Source: Tannerella sp. (GTDB lineage: Bacteria > Bacteroidota > Bacteroidia > Bacteroidales > Tannerellaceae). From it: 33,221 nucleotides of DNA. The notes under the pieces were generated by a model. The model was given only the letters and a program-made list of their open reading frames with translations, was not told the DNA's origin and did not search any database. The stretch is from assembly GCA_031278765.1 (NCBI GenBank), contig JAITJX010000159.1, positions 1-33,221 of the forward strand. Reading direction: 5' to 3'. The position numbers and the translations under genes are program-made. This document shows, piece by piece, positions 1 through 8,576 of the stretch (positions are counted from its first letter, which is position 1; each line of letters begins with the position of its first letter).

Positions 1-80
1 GTGAAGCAATCCAGGAAAACGCAATGACGTGGTACCTGTATTCCTGGATTGCTTCGTTCCTCGCAATGACGGACATGTAT
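1..80. repeat. Dispersed palindromic repeat, left-end copy
   Basis: Positions 3-17 and 41-55 form a perfect 15-bp inverted repeat (arm GAAGCAATCCAGGAA) around a short spacer that contains GCAATGACGTGGTAC. The same words occur at the right end of the window (GTGAAGCAATCCAGG at 32886-32900 and 33006-33020; GTACCACGTCATTGC, the reverse complement of the spacer word, at 32865-32879 and 32981-32995). This is therefore one member of a dispersed intergenic repeat family, cut by the window edge. No coding function is supported. Confidence 0.8.
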
Positions 81-143
81 ATAATATATGTACGCGAGTT
101 TTCGTATGTCTGCGATGCTGAGGACATTCTTACGTATGTCCGT

Positions 144-248
144 AAGGTTCTTGTGCAGGTACATAAGGTTCTTGTGGAGGTACATAAGGTTCTTGTGGAG
201 GTACATAAGGTTCTTGTGGAGGTACATAAGGTTCTTGTGGAGGTACAT
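144..248. repeat. 21-bp minisatellite, five tandem copies
   Basis: Five head-to-tail copies of a 21-bp unit (AAGGTTCTTGTGGAGGTACAT) start at 144, 165, 186, 207 and 228. Copy 1 has one change (C for G in TGGAGG) and the rest are identical. A degenerate copy precedes them at about 123-143. Because 21 is a multiple of three, every frame stays open; one frame reads KVLVEVH repeatedly inside an 83-codon ORF (24-275). That ORF starts within the palindromic repeat, so I regard it as non-coding. Confidence 0.85.
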
Positions 249-306
249 AAAAATGATTCTGTCTTTTGCGGATAGAAATTTAAACCGTAAAAGATGAAAA
301 AAATTC

Positions 307-440
307 ACTGTTTATTTCCATAAAAGACGGCATGAAAATACGTATTAATTTTGCAGTGAGAGCGAAAAGAAAATATTTTTAATTTACACAGAATACAAAA
401 CAAGGTGCCGCTCATGACAAAATGATGAGCGCAGTATTAA
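307..440 (+). promoter_or_regulatory. Promoter-leader of the JAB operon, copy 1 of a duplicated leader
   Basis: TAATTTTG at 346-353 fits the Bacteroidetes -7 consensus TAnnTTTG and lies about 105 bp upstream of the JAB start. The surrounding sequence is repeated at 2661-2795, upstream of the 275-aa gene: both share TTTCCATAAAAGACGG, GAAAATACGTATTA, AAAATATTTTTAATTTA and CCGCTCATGACAAAA. In copy 2 the last part encodes the start of the 275-aa protein. Here the matching stretch lacks an ATG and reads as untranslated leader, so it looks like a decayed gene start in front of the JAB gene. Shared control of the two transcription units is an inference. Confidence 0.65.
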
Positions 441-458
441 AAAAGCGTTTTCAAAGGT

Positions 459-1016
459 ATGAATACAACAGTCAAAATAAGTAAAAGCGCATTGGAACAT
501 TTTTCGCAGACTTGCGGGATTATGGTTCCGGAAACAGGAGGTATTTTCCTTGCCGACAAGGAGGGAGTGATTGCCGAGTTTGTATTTGACCGTAACGGAA
601 AGTGTTCGGACTGCGGATACGTCCCCGATAACGAGGCTTTAAATATCATTCTCGTGCAGAAAGAACAGCAGGGAGTGATTTACTGTGGTTCCGGACATTC
701 ACATCCCAATTGTTGCGCAACTTATCCGTCGGGGCGTTATTCCCGTTCCATCGGCGATATGGCTTCGGCTAAATTGAATCTGGAGTGCAATCCCGAACTC
801 GACCGTTTCATAATGTTTATCTGTCATTCGTCATGCGGGGGCAAGGAGTTTGAATACGAGGCATACGTGATTTTCCGGGACGAGCCTGAAATTCCGGTAA
901 AAGCAACAGTCGTTGTGACGGATGATGGTGTGTCTTCCAGACAAACAACTCTCGGTACTTGCGTGTGCAGTCGCCGTACAGCAACGAAGAGAGTAATTTC
1001 GGACAATTCTCAATGA
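459..1016 (+). CDS. JAB/MPN (JAMM) metalloprotease-like protein
   Basis: A 185-aa protein with a JAMM zinc-peptidase pattern: Glu25 in ETGGIFL, then GHSHP with His80 and His82, and Ser97-x-x-Asp100. The spacing between HxH and Asp is a few residues longer than usual, with an insertion GRYSR. It resembles prokaryotic JAB domains, which cleave isopeptide or peptide bonds near ubiquitin-like tails or Cys-containing adducts. No E1, E2 or ubiquitin-like gene is nearby, so the substrate is unknown. The region after about residue 145 is low in recognisable structure. It is the first gene of a plus-strand operon with a DUF4407 membrane protein 31 bp downstream and a lipoprotein after that, suggesting a function at the envelope. 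Start ATG 459 gives the full domain. The family call is fairly secure; catalytic activity is not tested. Confidence 0.72.
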   Translation: MNTTVKISKSALEHFSQTCGIMVPETGGIFLADKEGVIAEFVFDRNGKCSDCGYVPDNEALNIILVQKEQQGVIYCGSGHSHPNCCATYPSGRYSRSIGDMASAKLNLECNPELDRFIMFICHSSCGGKEFEYEAYVIFRDEPEIPVKATVVVTDDGVSSRQTTLGTCVCSRRTATKRVISDNSQ

Positions 1017-1047
1017 CGTTAATTTGCATCATTAAATTTTTAATAAT

Positions 1048-2241
1048 ATGAAAAAAATGAATTACATCTCATGTTTTTTCCTGTTTTGTGCAGGAGTTGA
1101 TTACCGGACGATAATGCAAACAACTTCGTCTGAAGTAACAAAATACAGGATTCTTGGCGCCTGTGTCCTGATACCGGCTGTACTGGCGCTGTTTTCGGGA
1201 TATTACGCAATGTATCTCGTGAGTCACAGCGAGGTTGTAGCCTTGTTGTTTGCACCTGTCTGGTCGCTAATCATTTTCACTTTAGACAGAGCGGTTGTTG
1301 CCTGTAGCCGTCCCGGTCGGTTTACGTTCGGCGTCTTTGCACGAATTTTTTTAGCGGTCATCATAGCGCTAACGGTTTCGGAAACGGCGCTTTTGGCTTT
1401 ATTTGACGATGCCATTGAGGAAAAACGCGTTTTTGTTGTGTCGGAGAAGCAGGATCAACTTTCTGCCGACTATGACGCACAAATAACTGCGATTCAAAAT
1501 CGGTCAAATGTGGAAAGAGGCAAGATAGAAGACCTGCGCACTTCCTATATTCAAGAAGTAGATGGTACAGGAGGTTCAGGCCATCCATTCAGGGGGCCGA
1601 TAGCGAAGGTAAAAGAAAATGCTTATTTGGCAGCCCTTGCCGACTTTCATCACGACGAAGAAATTCGGCAACAACAGATAGCAGCTATCCGTTTGGAAAG
1701 GAATGAACAAAGGCAAATCATAGCGGATAAAAATTTTGACGGATTGCTTGGCAATATGATTATTTTGGGACAATTGGGCAAAGAGAGTTCAACCGTTTTG
1801 TGGTGGACCTGGATAATTCGTCTTTTGTTGCTGGGCTGCGAACTGATTCCCATTATGATAAAATTGGGGCTGCCTCAAGAGAGTCTATATCATAGCGTTT
1901 TGGATATAAACAATGGTGTTTCTCTCGATTTGCACCGATATATATCGTCAGAAAAGGATAAAATTCTACGCTTGGAAGCGGCTGTCGCTACTGAGAGCGA
2001 GAGGGCAAGGTTGCTTTCTTTGGAAATAAGAAATAAGCTTGTTTGTAAATCAGAAGATTGCGATTTTTTTTCGGAACAAATTACTCGGTCGGCGGAAAGA
2101 CAGTTGAAATACGCAGACCGGATAACTTCAAATGTCGAAGATGCTGATAGCAGAGAAAAACTCTTCGGACAACTCAAGATCGTTCATGAGACTTATTCCG
2201 ATGATTTGAAAGTAATGATGATAAGAACGTTCGCAAATTAA
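1048..2241 (+). CDS. DUF4407 family membrane protein
   Basis: A 397-aa protein matching the DUF4407 pattern: an N-terminal FFLFCAGVDYR segment; three membrane segments at about 35-57, 63-86 and 95-119, with the conserved IIFTLDR after the second; a long charged helical, coiled-coil-like region (about 125-235) containing the family's GTGGSG turn (173-178); and a fourth membrane segment at about 250-275. The C-terminal third is helical and rich in charged residues. The family is widespread in Bacteroidota but has no established biochemical function. It is co-transcribed with the upstream JAB gene and the downstream lipoprotein (gaps of 31 and 18 bp), so the three may form one membrane-anchored complex; that is inference. 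Confidence 0.8.
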   Translation: MKKMNYISCFFLFCAGVDYRTIMQTTSSEVTKYRILGACVLIPAVLALFSGYYAMYLVSHSEVVALLFAPVWSLIIFTLDRAVVACSRPGRFTFGVFARIFLAVIIALTVSETALLALFDDAIEEKRVFVVSEKQDQLSADYDAQITAIQNRSNVERGKIEDLRTSYIQEVDGTGGSGHPFRGPIAKVKENAYLAALADFHHDEEIRQQQIAAIRLERNEQRQIIADKNFDGLLGNMIILGQLGKESSTVLWWTWIIRLLLLGCELIPIMIKLGLPQESLYHSVLDINNGVSLDLHRYISSEKDKILRLEAAVATESERARLLSLEIRNKLVCKSEDCDFFSEQITRSAERQLKYADRITSNVEDADSREKLFGQLKIVHETYSDDLKVMMIRTFAN

Positions 2242-2259
2242 ATTTTTAAAGATATAATT

Positions 2260-2646
2260 ATGAAACATCTATTAATTTTATTATTTGGTATTATTATGGT
2301 TACACAAATTTCATGTGGTAACAAGGCAGAGGTTCTTATATCTGATTACGAATCTCTTGTGTGTCGGGCAAACGAGTCGTATTCAAAATGCGACAGGGAG
2401 GCCTGGAAAATTATGGAGCAGAAGTTCAGTGAACTCAACAGTCGCTATTCGTGTATGTCTGAAAAGATGTGCGAAGCGGAAAGGAATAGCGTCAATCGGT
2501 TGAAAGGGCAATTCTACTCAATAAAAGTAAAGTATGAAGCCCTACAGTTGAAAGGCAAACTGAAAAACAGTTACAATGCTGTTAAGGGATTTGTAGAAGA
2601 AATGATTTCTAATCAATACACCGAAAAGCAGGAGAGGAAGAAATAA
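2260..2646 (+). CDS. Small helical lipoprotein
   Basis: A 128-aa protein with a lipoprotein signal: a hydrophobic N-terminus followed by a lipobox ending TQISC, with Cys19 the lipidation site. The mature part is helical and charged, with a pattern (SDYESLV, REAWKIMEQKFSEL) resembling small Bacteroidales DUF6565-type lipoproteins; I would not insist on that family. It lies 18 bp downstream of the DUF4407 gene in the same operon and is expected on the periplasmic or outer-membrane side. Function unknown. Confidence 0.7.
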   Translation: MKHLLILLFGIIMVTQISCGNKAEVLISDYESLVCRANESYSKCDREAWKIMEQKFSELNSRYSCMSEKMCEAERNSVNRLKGQFYSIKVKYEALQLKGKLKNSYNAVKGFVEEMISNQYTEKQERKK

Positions 2647-2660
2647 TCCTGCAAAATTTC

Positions 2661-2795
2661 ACTATATTATTTCCATAAAAGACGGTAAGAAAATACGTAT
2701 TATTTTTGTAATGAAAACAAAATATTTTTAATTTAATTTTTAAAGCGATGAAGACAAAACAAAGTCCCGCTCATGACAAAAAAAGGAGCACAGTT
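2661..2795 (+). promoter_or_regulatory. Promoter-leader, copy 2, in front of the 275-aa gene
   Basis: TATTTTTG at 2701-2708 matches TAnnTTTG and sits 39 bp before the ATG at 2748. The block repeats the sequence at 307-440 with moderate divergence (see that entry). The duplication extends past the start codon: the first dozen or so codons of the 275-aa gene correspond to leader sequence in copy 1. Confidence 0.65.
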
Positions 2796-3575
2796 CACAG
2801 CGCAATCGCGCAATCATTGTATCTCGGCGAGGTTTCCGCTTCGGAGTGCCGCGGCGAAATGCTGCCAACCGACTTTAGAGGGGTTCAGATAGACAGTCCG
2901 GGGTCTGCAACAGGCGGACAAGGCGCAATATACGCCCAACCGTCGGCAATGGAGTGGGATTATGACATCCCTGCTGTCCGACAGCCCGCGCAAACACTCT
3001 CGCCGATGACTGTTTCGCATTATCCGTCTTCTTCGTCGGGCATAATTGTCCGACAAACGACCGAGACCGACAACGAGTTGCAACGGATGATAGCAAGCAA
3101 TCGCCATATCGACGAAAAGACAAAAGAGCTGCTGTTTCGCAATCAGTCGCTTATCCAGCGCTTGTTCCCCAGCCAAAAAGATAAACTGATTGCTGAGATG
3201 CAGGGAAAGGCGGTTCAGTCTGCGCTTGATTTTCGGTTAAATCTCTACCGGCTTTCGACAGAGTTCCACATAGAGGCAGTAAGAGAGCACTTCAATGCGC
3301 TACTTCTCACTATTCGTGGTGACTACCGGCAACGAGTAAGCGAGTTTATGCTTACGAAACTCACGGAGTTGCACAAAATCGTTGATGAAAAACAGCGTTT
3401 TGTTATCGAATTGGCGAGTGGAAAAATACAGTATGCAGAAAAGCTTCCCGCCATGCTTCAAGGACGGTATTTAGCGTCTATTGATAAAGAGTTTGAAGGA
3501 TTCATTGTATTTGCCCAGAAGCAGATACAGCATTTTGAATCTATCATCGACGAACAGATTAAACGCTTAAACTGA
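2748..3575 (+). CDS. Unknown protein, disordered N-terminus and helical C-terminus
   Basis: A 275-aa protein I do not recognise. Residues 1 to about 105 are rich in Ser, Pro, Gly and Gln and probably disordered. Residues from about 108 to the end are strongly helical and amphipathic (for example LQRMIASNRHIDEKTKELL), which suggests a coiled-coil or helical bundle. There is no signal peptide or membrane segment. It has its own copy of the promoter found ahead of the JAB operon, so it may belong to the same functional unit. Its N-terminal coding segment is part of a repeated sequence: YLGEVSASECRGE at residues 25-37 has a counterpart, YRGEVPASGCRVE, in the remnant at 3707. Gene reality is well supported by length and promoter; function is open. 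Confidence 0.65.
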   Translation: MKTKQSPAHDKKRSTVHSAIAQSLYLGEVSASECRGEMLPTDFRGVQIDSPGSATGGQGAIYAQPSAMEWDYDIPAVRQPAQTLSPMTVSHYPSSSSGIIVRQTTETDNELQRMIASNRHIDEKTKELLFRNQSLIQRLFPSQKDKLIAEMQGKAVQSALDFRLNLYRLSTEFHIEAVREHFNALLLTIRGDYRQRVSEFMLTKLTELHKIVDEKQRFVIELASGKIQYAEKLPAMLQGRYLASIDKEFEGFIVFAQKQIQHFESIIDEQIKRLN

Positions 3576-3599
3576 TTGATTATAAATTATTTATTTTAT

Positions 3600-3850
3600 T
3601 AATATTTTAATTTTTACAAAGATGAAAAATTAAATTTTTCCCAGCGAAGTAGCAATGGCTGCAAGAGAGAGTTCAATAGCCTGAATTTTATACCGGCAGG
3701 GTAGCAATGTCTACATATCGTGGCGAAGTACCGGCTTCGGGCTGCCGTGTCGAGCCGGGGGCAATATCCCAACCCGAGTTGTCTTACCGCAAAAGACGCT
3801 GTGCGTATTTTCGTTTAATACACGTCGGGTTCGATGCAGGAAAATTCCCT
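3600..3850 (+). pseudogene. Decayed third copy of the repeated N-terminal segment
   Basis: Between the 275-aa gene and the convergent gatB-aspS gene there is no intact gene. An open stretch from 3707 reads MSTYRGEVPASGCRVEP and resembles residues 25-39 of the 275-aa protein; its upstream TTTTTACAAAGATGAAAAA resembles that gene's own start region. The frame then runs into the antisense of gatB-aspS without a meaningful end. I read this as a fragment of the same repeated module rather than a functional gene. Confidence 0.4.
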
Positions 3851-3856
3851 CATGAT

Positions 3857-6800
3857 CTACTGTTTTGCAATAATTTTAATATTTGCTTCGGTTACTTTTC
3901 TGTCGGAAATGGTTGTTGGGCTGCCAAACAATATTTCTTCGCCCTGTCCGGTCTTGGGAAACGCGATAACTTCTCTTATTGACGATTTCTCCTCTAATAT
4001 CATTATAAGTCTGTCTATACCCCATGCAATACCTCCATGAGGAGGAGCGCCATACTGAAAAGCGTCAAGCATGTGTCCTATACTTTTTTGCATACTTTGC
4101 CAATCATATCCCATATTATGATATGTGGCTTCAAGAATATCCCGTTTATGCGCACGGATTGACCCGCCTCCAATCTCATAACCGTTGAGAATCAAGTCAT
4201 ATTGTTGGGCAATTACGTTTTCAAGATTTATCCCGTTCAAATGGTCTTGCAAACACTCGTTTTTTGGCATTGAGAACGGATTATGCGAAAAAGTCCATGT
4301 GTCCTCTTCTGTTTTTTCATACTGGGGGAAATCTACTACCCACGCAGGATGTAGTTCTCCGGGCTTAATCAGATTTAATATTTTACCCAATTCCTGGCGT
4401 ACTGCGTTCAAAGTGTTATTGGCCGTTTTATAATCGGATGCAGCAAAAAAGATAATATCTCCAACTATGGATTCTGTTACATCAATAATTTCCTGACAAA
4501 TCTGTTCGCCCAGATATTTGATAATTGGGGATTGTAATTCATCTTCCTTCACAATAATATAAGCCAATCCTTCTAATCCGTTTTGTCGAGCGATTTCAGT
4601 AAGTTTCTCTACTTGGCTCTTTGTAATTCTTTTATCAGATAACTTGCCTGAAACCTTAATGCACTTAACAATCCCACCATTTTCTATTGGTTTTGCAAAG
4701 ACATTGAACGACGTTTTTTTGACAATATCAGTTATATCAGCCATCTCCAATGCAAAACGCAGGTCGGGACGGTCAGAGCCATATTTGTCCATTGCGTCTT
4801 TATACGTTAAAATCCTGAACGGATATAATTTCCAGTTTTTCGGATATATTTGAGTAACAATCTCATTAAATAGATTGGTATTCAATGTTATAACATCCTG
4901 CATGCTAACAAACGACATTTCCATGTCAAGTTGAGTAAATTCAGCCTGCCTGTCCCCTCTTGAATCTTCGTCCCTGAAGCATCGCGCAAGCTGAAAATAA
5001 CGTTCAAATCCGCTAACCATTAACATCTGCTTATATTGCTGCGGAGACTGTGGCAATGAATAGAATTTGCCGGGAAACTTACGACTTGGAACAATAAATT
5101 CTCTTGCGCCCTCATCTGTACCGGCTGATAGTATTGGGGTTTCAATCTCAATAAAATTGTTGTTATTAAGAATTTCTCGTATTAAATGAAGCACACGATG
5201 GCGATTAACGATTGTTTTATGCATTGAAGGGTTTCTATGGTCGAGAAATTTATATCTCAACCGCACTGCCTCGGTTATTTTATTCGATTTCCGTATCTCA
5301 AACGGTAAGGGTTGAGAAAGGTTGAGAATTTCAATCTGTTTGGTATCAATTTCAATTTCTCCTGTTCGGATTTTTGTATTATAATCCTCCAGATTGCGTT
5401 TAACAATTCTACCGGATACCATAATAACCGACTCGTTGGGTAATTTTGCAATGTCATCGAAGTTGTCTGTGTTATTTCTAGTAATTCGCACTTGGAAAGT
5501 TTCCTGACTCGAATCCCGCAAATCAATAAAAATCAACTTGCCATGGTCGCGCACGCTGGCTACCCAACCTGCCAGAACAACTTCTTCATTCAAGTTGATG
5601 ATTGATATTTCTGAAATAATATGCGTACGGTACTGTTCTTTAACTATTACAACGTCCGAGTCTATGACCTTTGTTTGGATAGTCTTAACTTCTGATTCGT
5701 TACTTTTTTTGATGACCGAAGAGGCTGACGGTTGTTTGATTGACAATTTCTCGATAATTTTCTGTTTGATAATTTTTCCTGAAACCGACTTGCCTGTAAG
5801 TTGAATAGTACTGCCGACCAAAATATTGATTCCAGACATATTGCCTGCTTCGATTTCTTTGGTAATTGACTGATATTGAAGCAATACTTCATCAATTTTC
5901 TTGTTTATATCTTCATCAGAAACGCTTTTGCTTTCAATAAAAGACTTGTAGTCAAAAGATTTGCTTTTTATTAATTCAGTTATAGCCTCTTGAAGCGCCA
6001 ATACCGAAATTCGTTGTGCTTTCAGCGCTTCGAAAATGAAACAAACAGCGTCAATATTTTCGATTGCTTCATATTCTTCGCTTTTGATATTGTTCAATAA
6101 AGTCTTTGCAACAAAGAGAGGGGCGTTTAATCCGGCATTTATAGCCATAAACAAAGACGACCTCATTGAATCTGATGTAAAGAATTTTGCGTCTTGAGGG
6201 CGGATGCCAGATTTTATTAGAATCGTTTCGATAGCAAAGGGTAATGTTTGGTCATCAACAACTGTGGACTCAACCGTTTGCTCAATGTTCACGAGTGGAT
6301 TATCAGGGTCAAGGGCGAAGCGATAATCAGCAGCAAACTCTTTTTTACGCATAGTTTTGGTACGCTTTGTGTCAGAATCAAATAAGACTGTCGTCTGGTC
6401 CGGTCTGAAACTCTTTTGCTTAACATAATAATCCAACTGCTTTTCAACCTCATCAATTACGGCTTCGAGCATAAACTTAAATGAGTTCAGGTTCTTTATT
6501 TCCGCTCTCGGATTTAGTGTCATGTCTCCGATTTTTCTCAATGACACGCTGACATCTGATTTGAACTCTCCTTTTTCGAGGTTGGCTTCAGAGATACTCA
6601 AAGACTGAACGATTCGTTGTAGTGTTTGAGCATATATCGGCACATCCGCGATTTCGTTGATACAAGGTTTTGTTACCACCTCAATTAATGGCACACCTGA
6701 CTTGTTGAAATCAACAAGGGTTTGAGTCGATTCATGTACTAATTTTGCTGCATCTTCCTCGATATGAGCCTGCTCTAATTGCACAGAGAATACCGATCCA

Positions 6801-7171
6801 TCGTTTCTGTAACATTGAACAAAACCATCCGGGATAACGGGTTTTTGAAACTGAGTAAGTTGATAATTTTTGGGCAAGTCGGGATATTCGTAGTGCTTTC
6901 TATCCCAACATATTATTTTGTTTCTAAAAGACGAATGGACTGCTTTGCCAAAAAGGATTGCTTTTTTGACAGCCTCTCGGTTAACTATCGGCAGGATTCC
7001 CATCTGACCTGTACAAATCGGGCAAATGTGCGTATTTGGAATGTCTGCTTCCGAGTTTGGACATGAGCAAAACAATTTTGTGGCAGTATTCAGTCGAACA
7101 TGCGTTTCAAGTCCCATAACGACCTCAAGGTCTAATGCTTTTAATTTTTTTGTTATCGTCTTTATGTCCAT
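3857..7171 (-). CDS. gatB-aspS: GatB - aspartyl-tRNA synthetase fusion protein
   Basis: A single 1104-codon frame with two complete enzymes. Residues 1 to about 480 are GatB: MGLETHVRL, a Cys cluster (C35, C37, C50, C53), the DRKHYEYPDLPKNYQL block, and a YqeY-like tail ending near IIEKL. After a linker of about 30 residues, residues about 512-1104 are a full-length bacterial AspRS: an OB-fold anticodon domain (GWVASVRDHGKLIFIDLRD), class II motif 1 (EIETP, about 675), motif 2 (CFRDEDSRGDRQAEFTQLD, 731-749), a GAD-like insert, and motif 3 (GGIAWGIDRL, 1046-1055). The AspRS would charge tRNA-Asn or tRNA-Asp, and GatCAB would amidate Asp-tRNA-Asn. The His in RDHG matches the residue of non-discriminating AspRS (H31 in Pseudomonas aeruginosa), but the second diagnostic position (G82) looks like Glu here, so specificity is uncertain. 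It is last in the operon, 4 bp after gatA. Confidence 0.93.
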   Translation of the reverse strand: MDIKTITKKLKALDLEVVMGLETHVRLNTATKLFCSCPNSEADIPNTHICPICTGQMGILPIVNREAVKKAILFGKAVHSSFRNKIICWDRKHYEYPDLPKNYQLTQFQKPVIPDGFVQCYRNDGSVFSVQLEQAHIEEDAAKLVHESTQTLVDFNKSGVPLIEVVTKPCINEIADVPIYAQTLQRIVQSLSISEANLEKGEFKSDVSVSLRKIGDMTLNPRAEIKNLNSFKFMLEAVIDEVEKQLDYYVKQKSFRPDQTTVLFDSDTKRTKTMRKKEFAADYRFALDPDNPLVNIEQTVESTVVDDQTLPFAIETILIKSGIRPQDAKFFTSDSMRSSLFMAINAGLNAPLFVAKTLLNNIKSEEYEAIENIDAVCFIFEALKAQRISVLALQEAITELIKSKSFDYKSFIESKSVSDEDINKKIDEVLLQYQSITKEIEAGNMSGINILVGSTIQLTGKSVSGKIIKQKIIEKLSIKQPSASSVIKKSNESEVKTIQTKVIDSDVVIVKEQYRTHIISEISIINLNEEVVLAGWVASVRDHGKLIFIDLRDSSQETFQVRITRNNTDNFDDIAKLPNESVIMVSGRIVKRNLEDYNTKIRTGEIEIDTKQIEILNLSQPLPFEIRKSNKITEAVRLRYKFLDHRNPSMHKTIVNRHRVLHLIREILNNNNFIEIETPILSAGTDEGAREFIVPSRKFPGKFYSLPQSPQQYKQMLMVSGFERYFQLARCFRDEDSRGDRQAEFTQLDMEMSFVSMQDVITLNTNLFNEIVTQIYPKNWKLYPFRILTYKDAMDKYGSDRPDLRFALEMADITDIVKKTSFNVFAKPIENGGIVKCIKVSGKLSDKRITKSQVEKLTEIARQNGLEGLAYIIVKEDELQSPIIKYLGEQICQEIIDVTESIVGDIIFFAASDYKTANNTLNAVRQELGKILNLIKPGELHPAWVVDFPQYEKTEEDTWTFSHNPFSMPKNECLQDHLNGINLENVIAQQYDLILNGYEIGGGSIRAHKRDILEATYHNMGYDWQSMQKSIGHMLDAFQYGAPPHGGIAWGIDRLIMILEEKSSIREVIAFPKTGQGEEILFGSPTTISDRKVTEANIKIIAKQ

Positions 7172-7175
7172 ATCA

Positions 7176-8573
7176 TTAAACCTCCTCTAAATATTTTGCA
7201 AATGAAAGAATCAAATCCTCGCGATTTTTGGCGGCAGTAATCTGAATACCTGTTCCGGTAAACAATGGCGCCGTAAGTGTCGGCAAGCCTCCCAGACTAA
7301 ACCCTACTGTATAAGCATCCGAAAGGTACATAGACAATGGATCATCCAAACTTCGTCCTGTTGCAGGAGGCAACGTAGTCGAAACCGGCGAAAGAATGAT
7401 ATTAACCTTTTCAAAATCACGATTGAAAGCAGCAACAATGTTGTTTCTTATCATTCTCGCTTTTAGATATATTTCTTCTTCGTGTCCTTGAGACAGCACT
7501 TGATTACCTCCAATAATGCGTCTCTTTGTTTCTTCCGTGAAATTTTCGGAACGTGTTATCATATAACTTTCGCGTATGTTTTTGCTATTGGTTCTCGCGC
7601 CATAAACCGAACCGTCTAATCGAGCAAGATTTGAAGCCGTTTCAGCCATAGCCAATACATAATAGGTTGAAACAAGAATATCTGTATCGAAGAAATCTAA
7701 CGGCACAACTTTTATACCTTGACCAACTATGGTTTCTATCATTTTTTGAAAGTCATTTTTAATTCGGGTGTCCAAATATTCGTTCTCAATGAAGTTCTTG
7801 TAATACCCAACAGTAAAGTTGAATTTATCAGGATTGAATACGTCGTCGGAGACTGGCGATGAAGCGTAAGTGGTCTGGTCGTGTATATCTTTCCCACTCA
7901 TGGTGTTAATTAAAATACGAATATCCTCCAGAGATGAAGCGACAGGTCCAACGCAGTCGGTTGATGAGGCATATGCCATAATTCCGTAGCGAGATACACG
8001 TCCGTAAGTCGGTTTCAAACCGTATATCCTGTTATATCCTGCCGGTTGCCTTATGGAACCTCCCGTATCGCCACCAACTGAAAAAGTTGTATAGCCTCTG
8101 GCAACGTTCACAGCGCTTCCTCCACTTGAACCACCTGCAACTTTGCTCTTGTCAAGAGCATTATATACCGTTCCGAAAACTGTGTTTTCGCTTGTGCTTC
8201 CATGACCAAAACAGTCGCAATTTTCTTTTACAATCGGTATTGCGCCTGCATCCATGAGTTTCTTGATAGCAGTTGCGGTATAAGGCGCTTTGTAGTTTTT
8301 AAGAAAATCCGAACTGCCGGAAGCCACAGTGCCTTGCAGGAGTATAACATCTTTGATACCGAAAGGAATACCTTCCAGCAATCCAATCTCTGCTCCTGTT
8401 TTTATCTTCATGTCAACCTTATCAGCCAGTGCTATGGCATTCTCTTCCAACAGCAAGTTCGCAGAATGGTATTCGTTATTGTGTAACAACGAAAGCCGTT
8501 CCTGAACAATATCACGGCAAGTACGTTTACTGGATACGAATTGCTGATGTATGTCGTGTATCTCTGACTTCAT
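7176..8573 (-). CDS. gatA: Amidotransferase subunit A (GatA)
   Basis: A 465-aa amidase-signature enzyme that hydrolyses glutamine (or asparagine) and passes ammonia to GatB for amidation of Asp-tRNA-Asn or Glu-tRNA-Gln. The catalytic triad is visible with the family's spacing: Lys74 in GIPFGIKD, cis-Ser149 in AGGSSGGSA, and nucleophile Ser173 in GDTGGSIRQPA. The substrate-pocket segment YGRVSRYGIMAYASS is also present. Length is only slightly below the usual 480-490 aa, so it appears complete. It lies 3 bp after gatC and 4 bp before gatB-aspS, implying one coupled transcript. Most Bacteroidota I know of use AsnRS and GlnRS, so a GatCAB set inside an accessory operon is noteworthy. Confidence 0.95.
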   Translation of the reverse strand: MKSEIHDIHQQFVSSKRTCRDIVQERLSLLHNNEYHSANLLLEENAIALADKVDMKIKTGAEIGLLEGIPFGIKDVILLQGTVASGSSDFLKNYKAPYTATAIKKLMDAGAIPIVKENCDCFGHGSTSENTVFGTVYNALDKSKVAGGSSGGSAVNVARGYTTFSVGGDTGGSIRQPAGYNRIYGLKPTYGRVSRYGIMAYASSTDCVGPVASSLEDIRILINTMSGKDIHDQTTYASSPVSDDVFNPDKFNFTVGYYKNFIENEYLDTRIKNDFQKMIETIVGQGIKVVPLDFFDTDILVSTYYVLAMAETASNLARLDGSVYGARTNSKNIRESYMITRSENFTEETKRRIIGGNQVLSQGHEEEIYLKARMIRNNIVAAFNRDFEKVNIILSPVSTTLPPATGRSLDDPLSMYLSDAYTVGFSLGGLPTLTAPLFTGTGIQITAAKNREDLILSFAKYLEEV

Positions 8574-8576
8574 CTT

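Noticed and set aside
24-275. 83-codon ORF with heptad-like KVLVEVH repeats
   Set aside because: It starts inside a palindromic dispersed repeat, lacks a promoter, and all its regularity follows from the 21-bp DNA repeat, which stays open in every frame.
3857-7171. GatB-AspRS fusion as an assembly artefact
   Set aside because: The frame is continuous with a plausible linker and both halves are complete and intact. Reads at the junction would still be worth a look.
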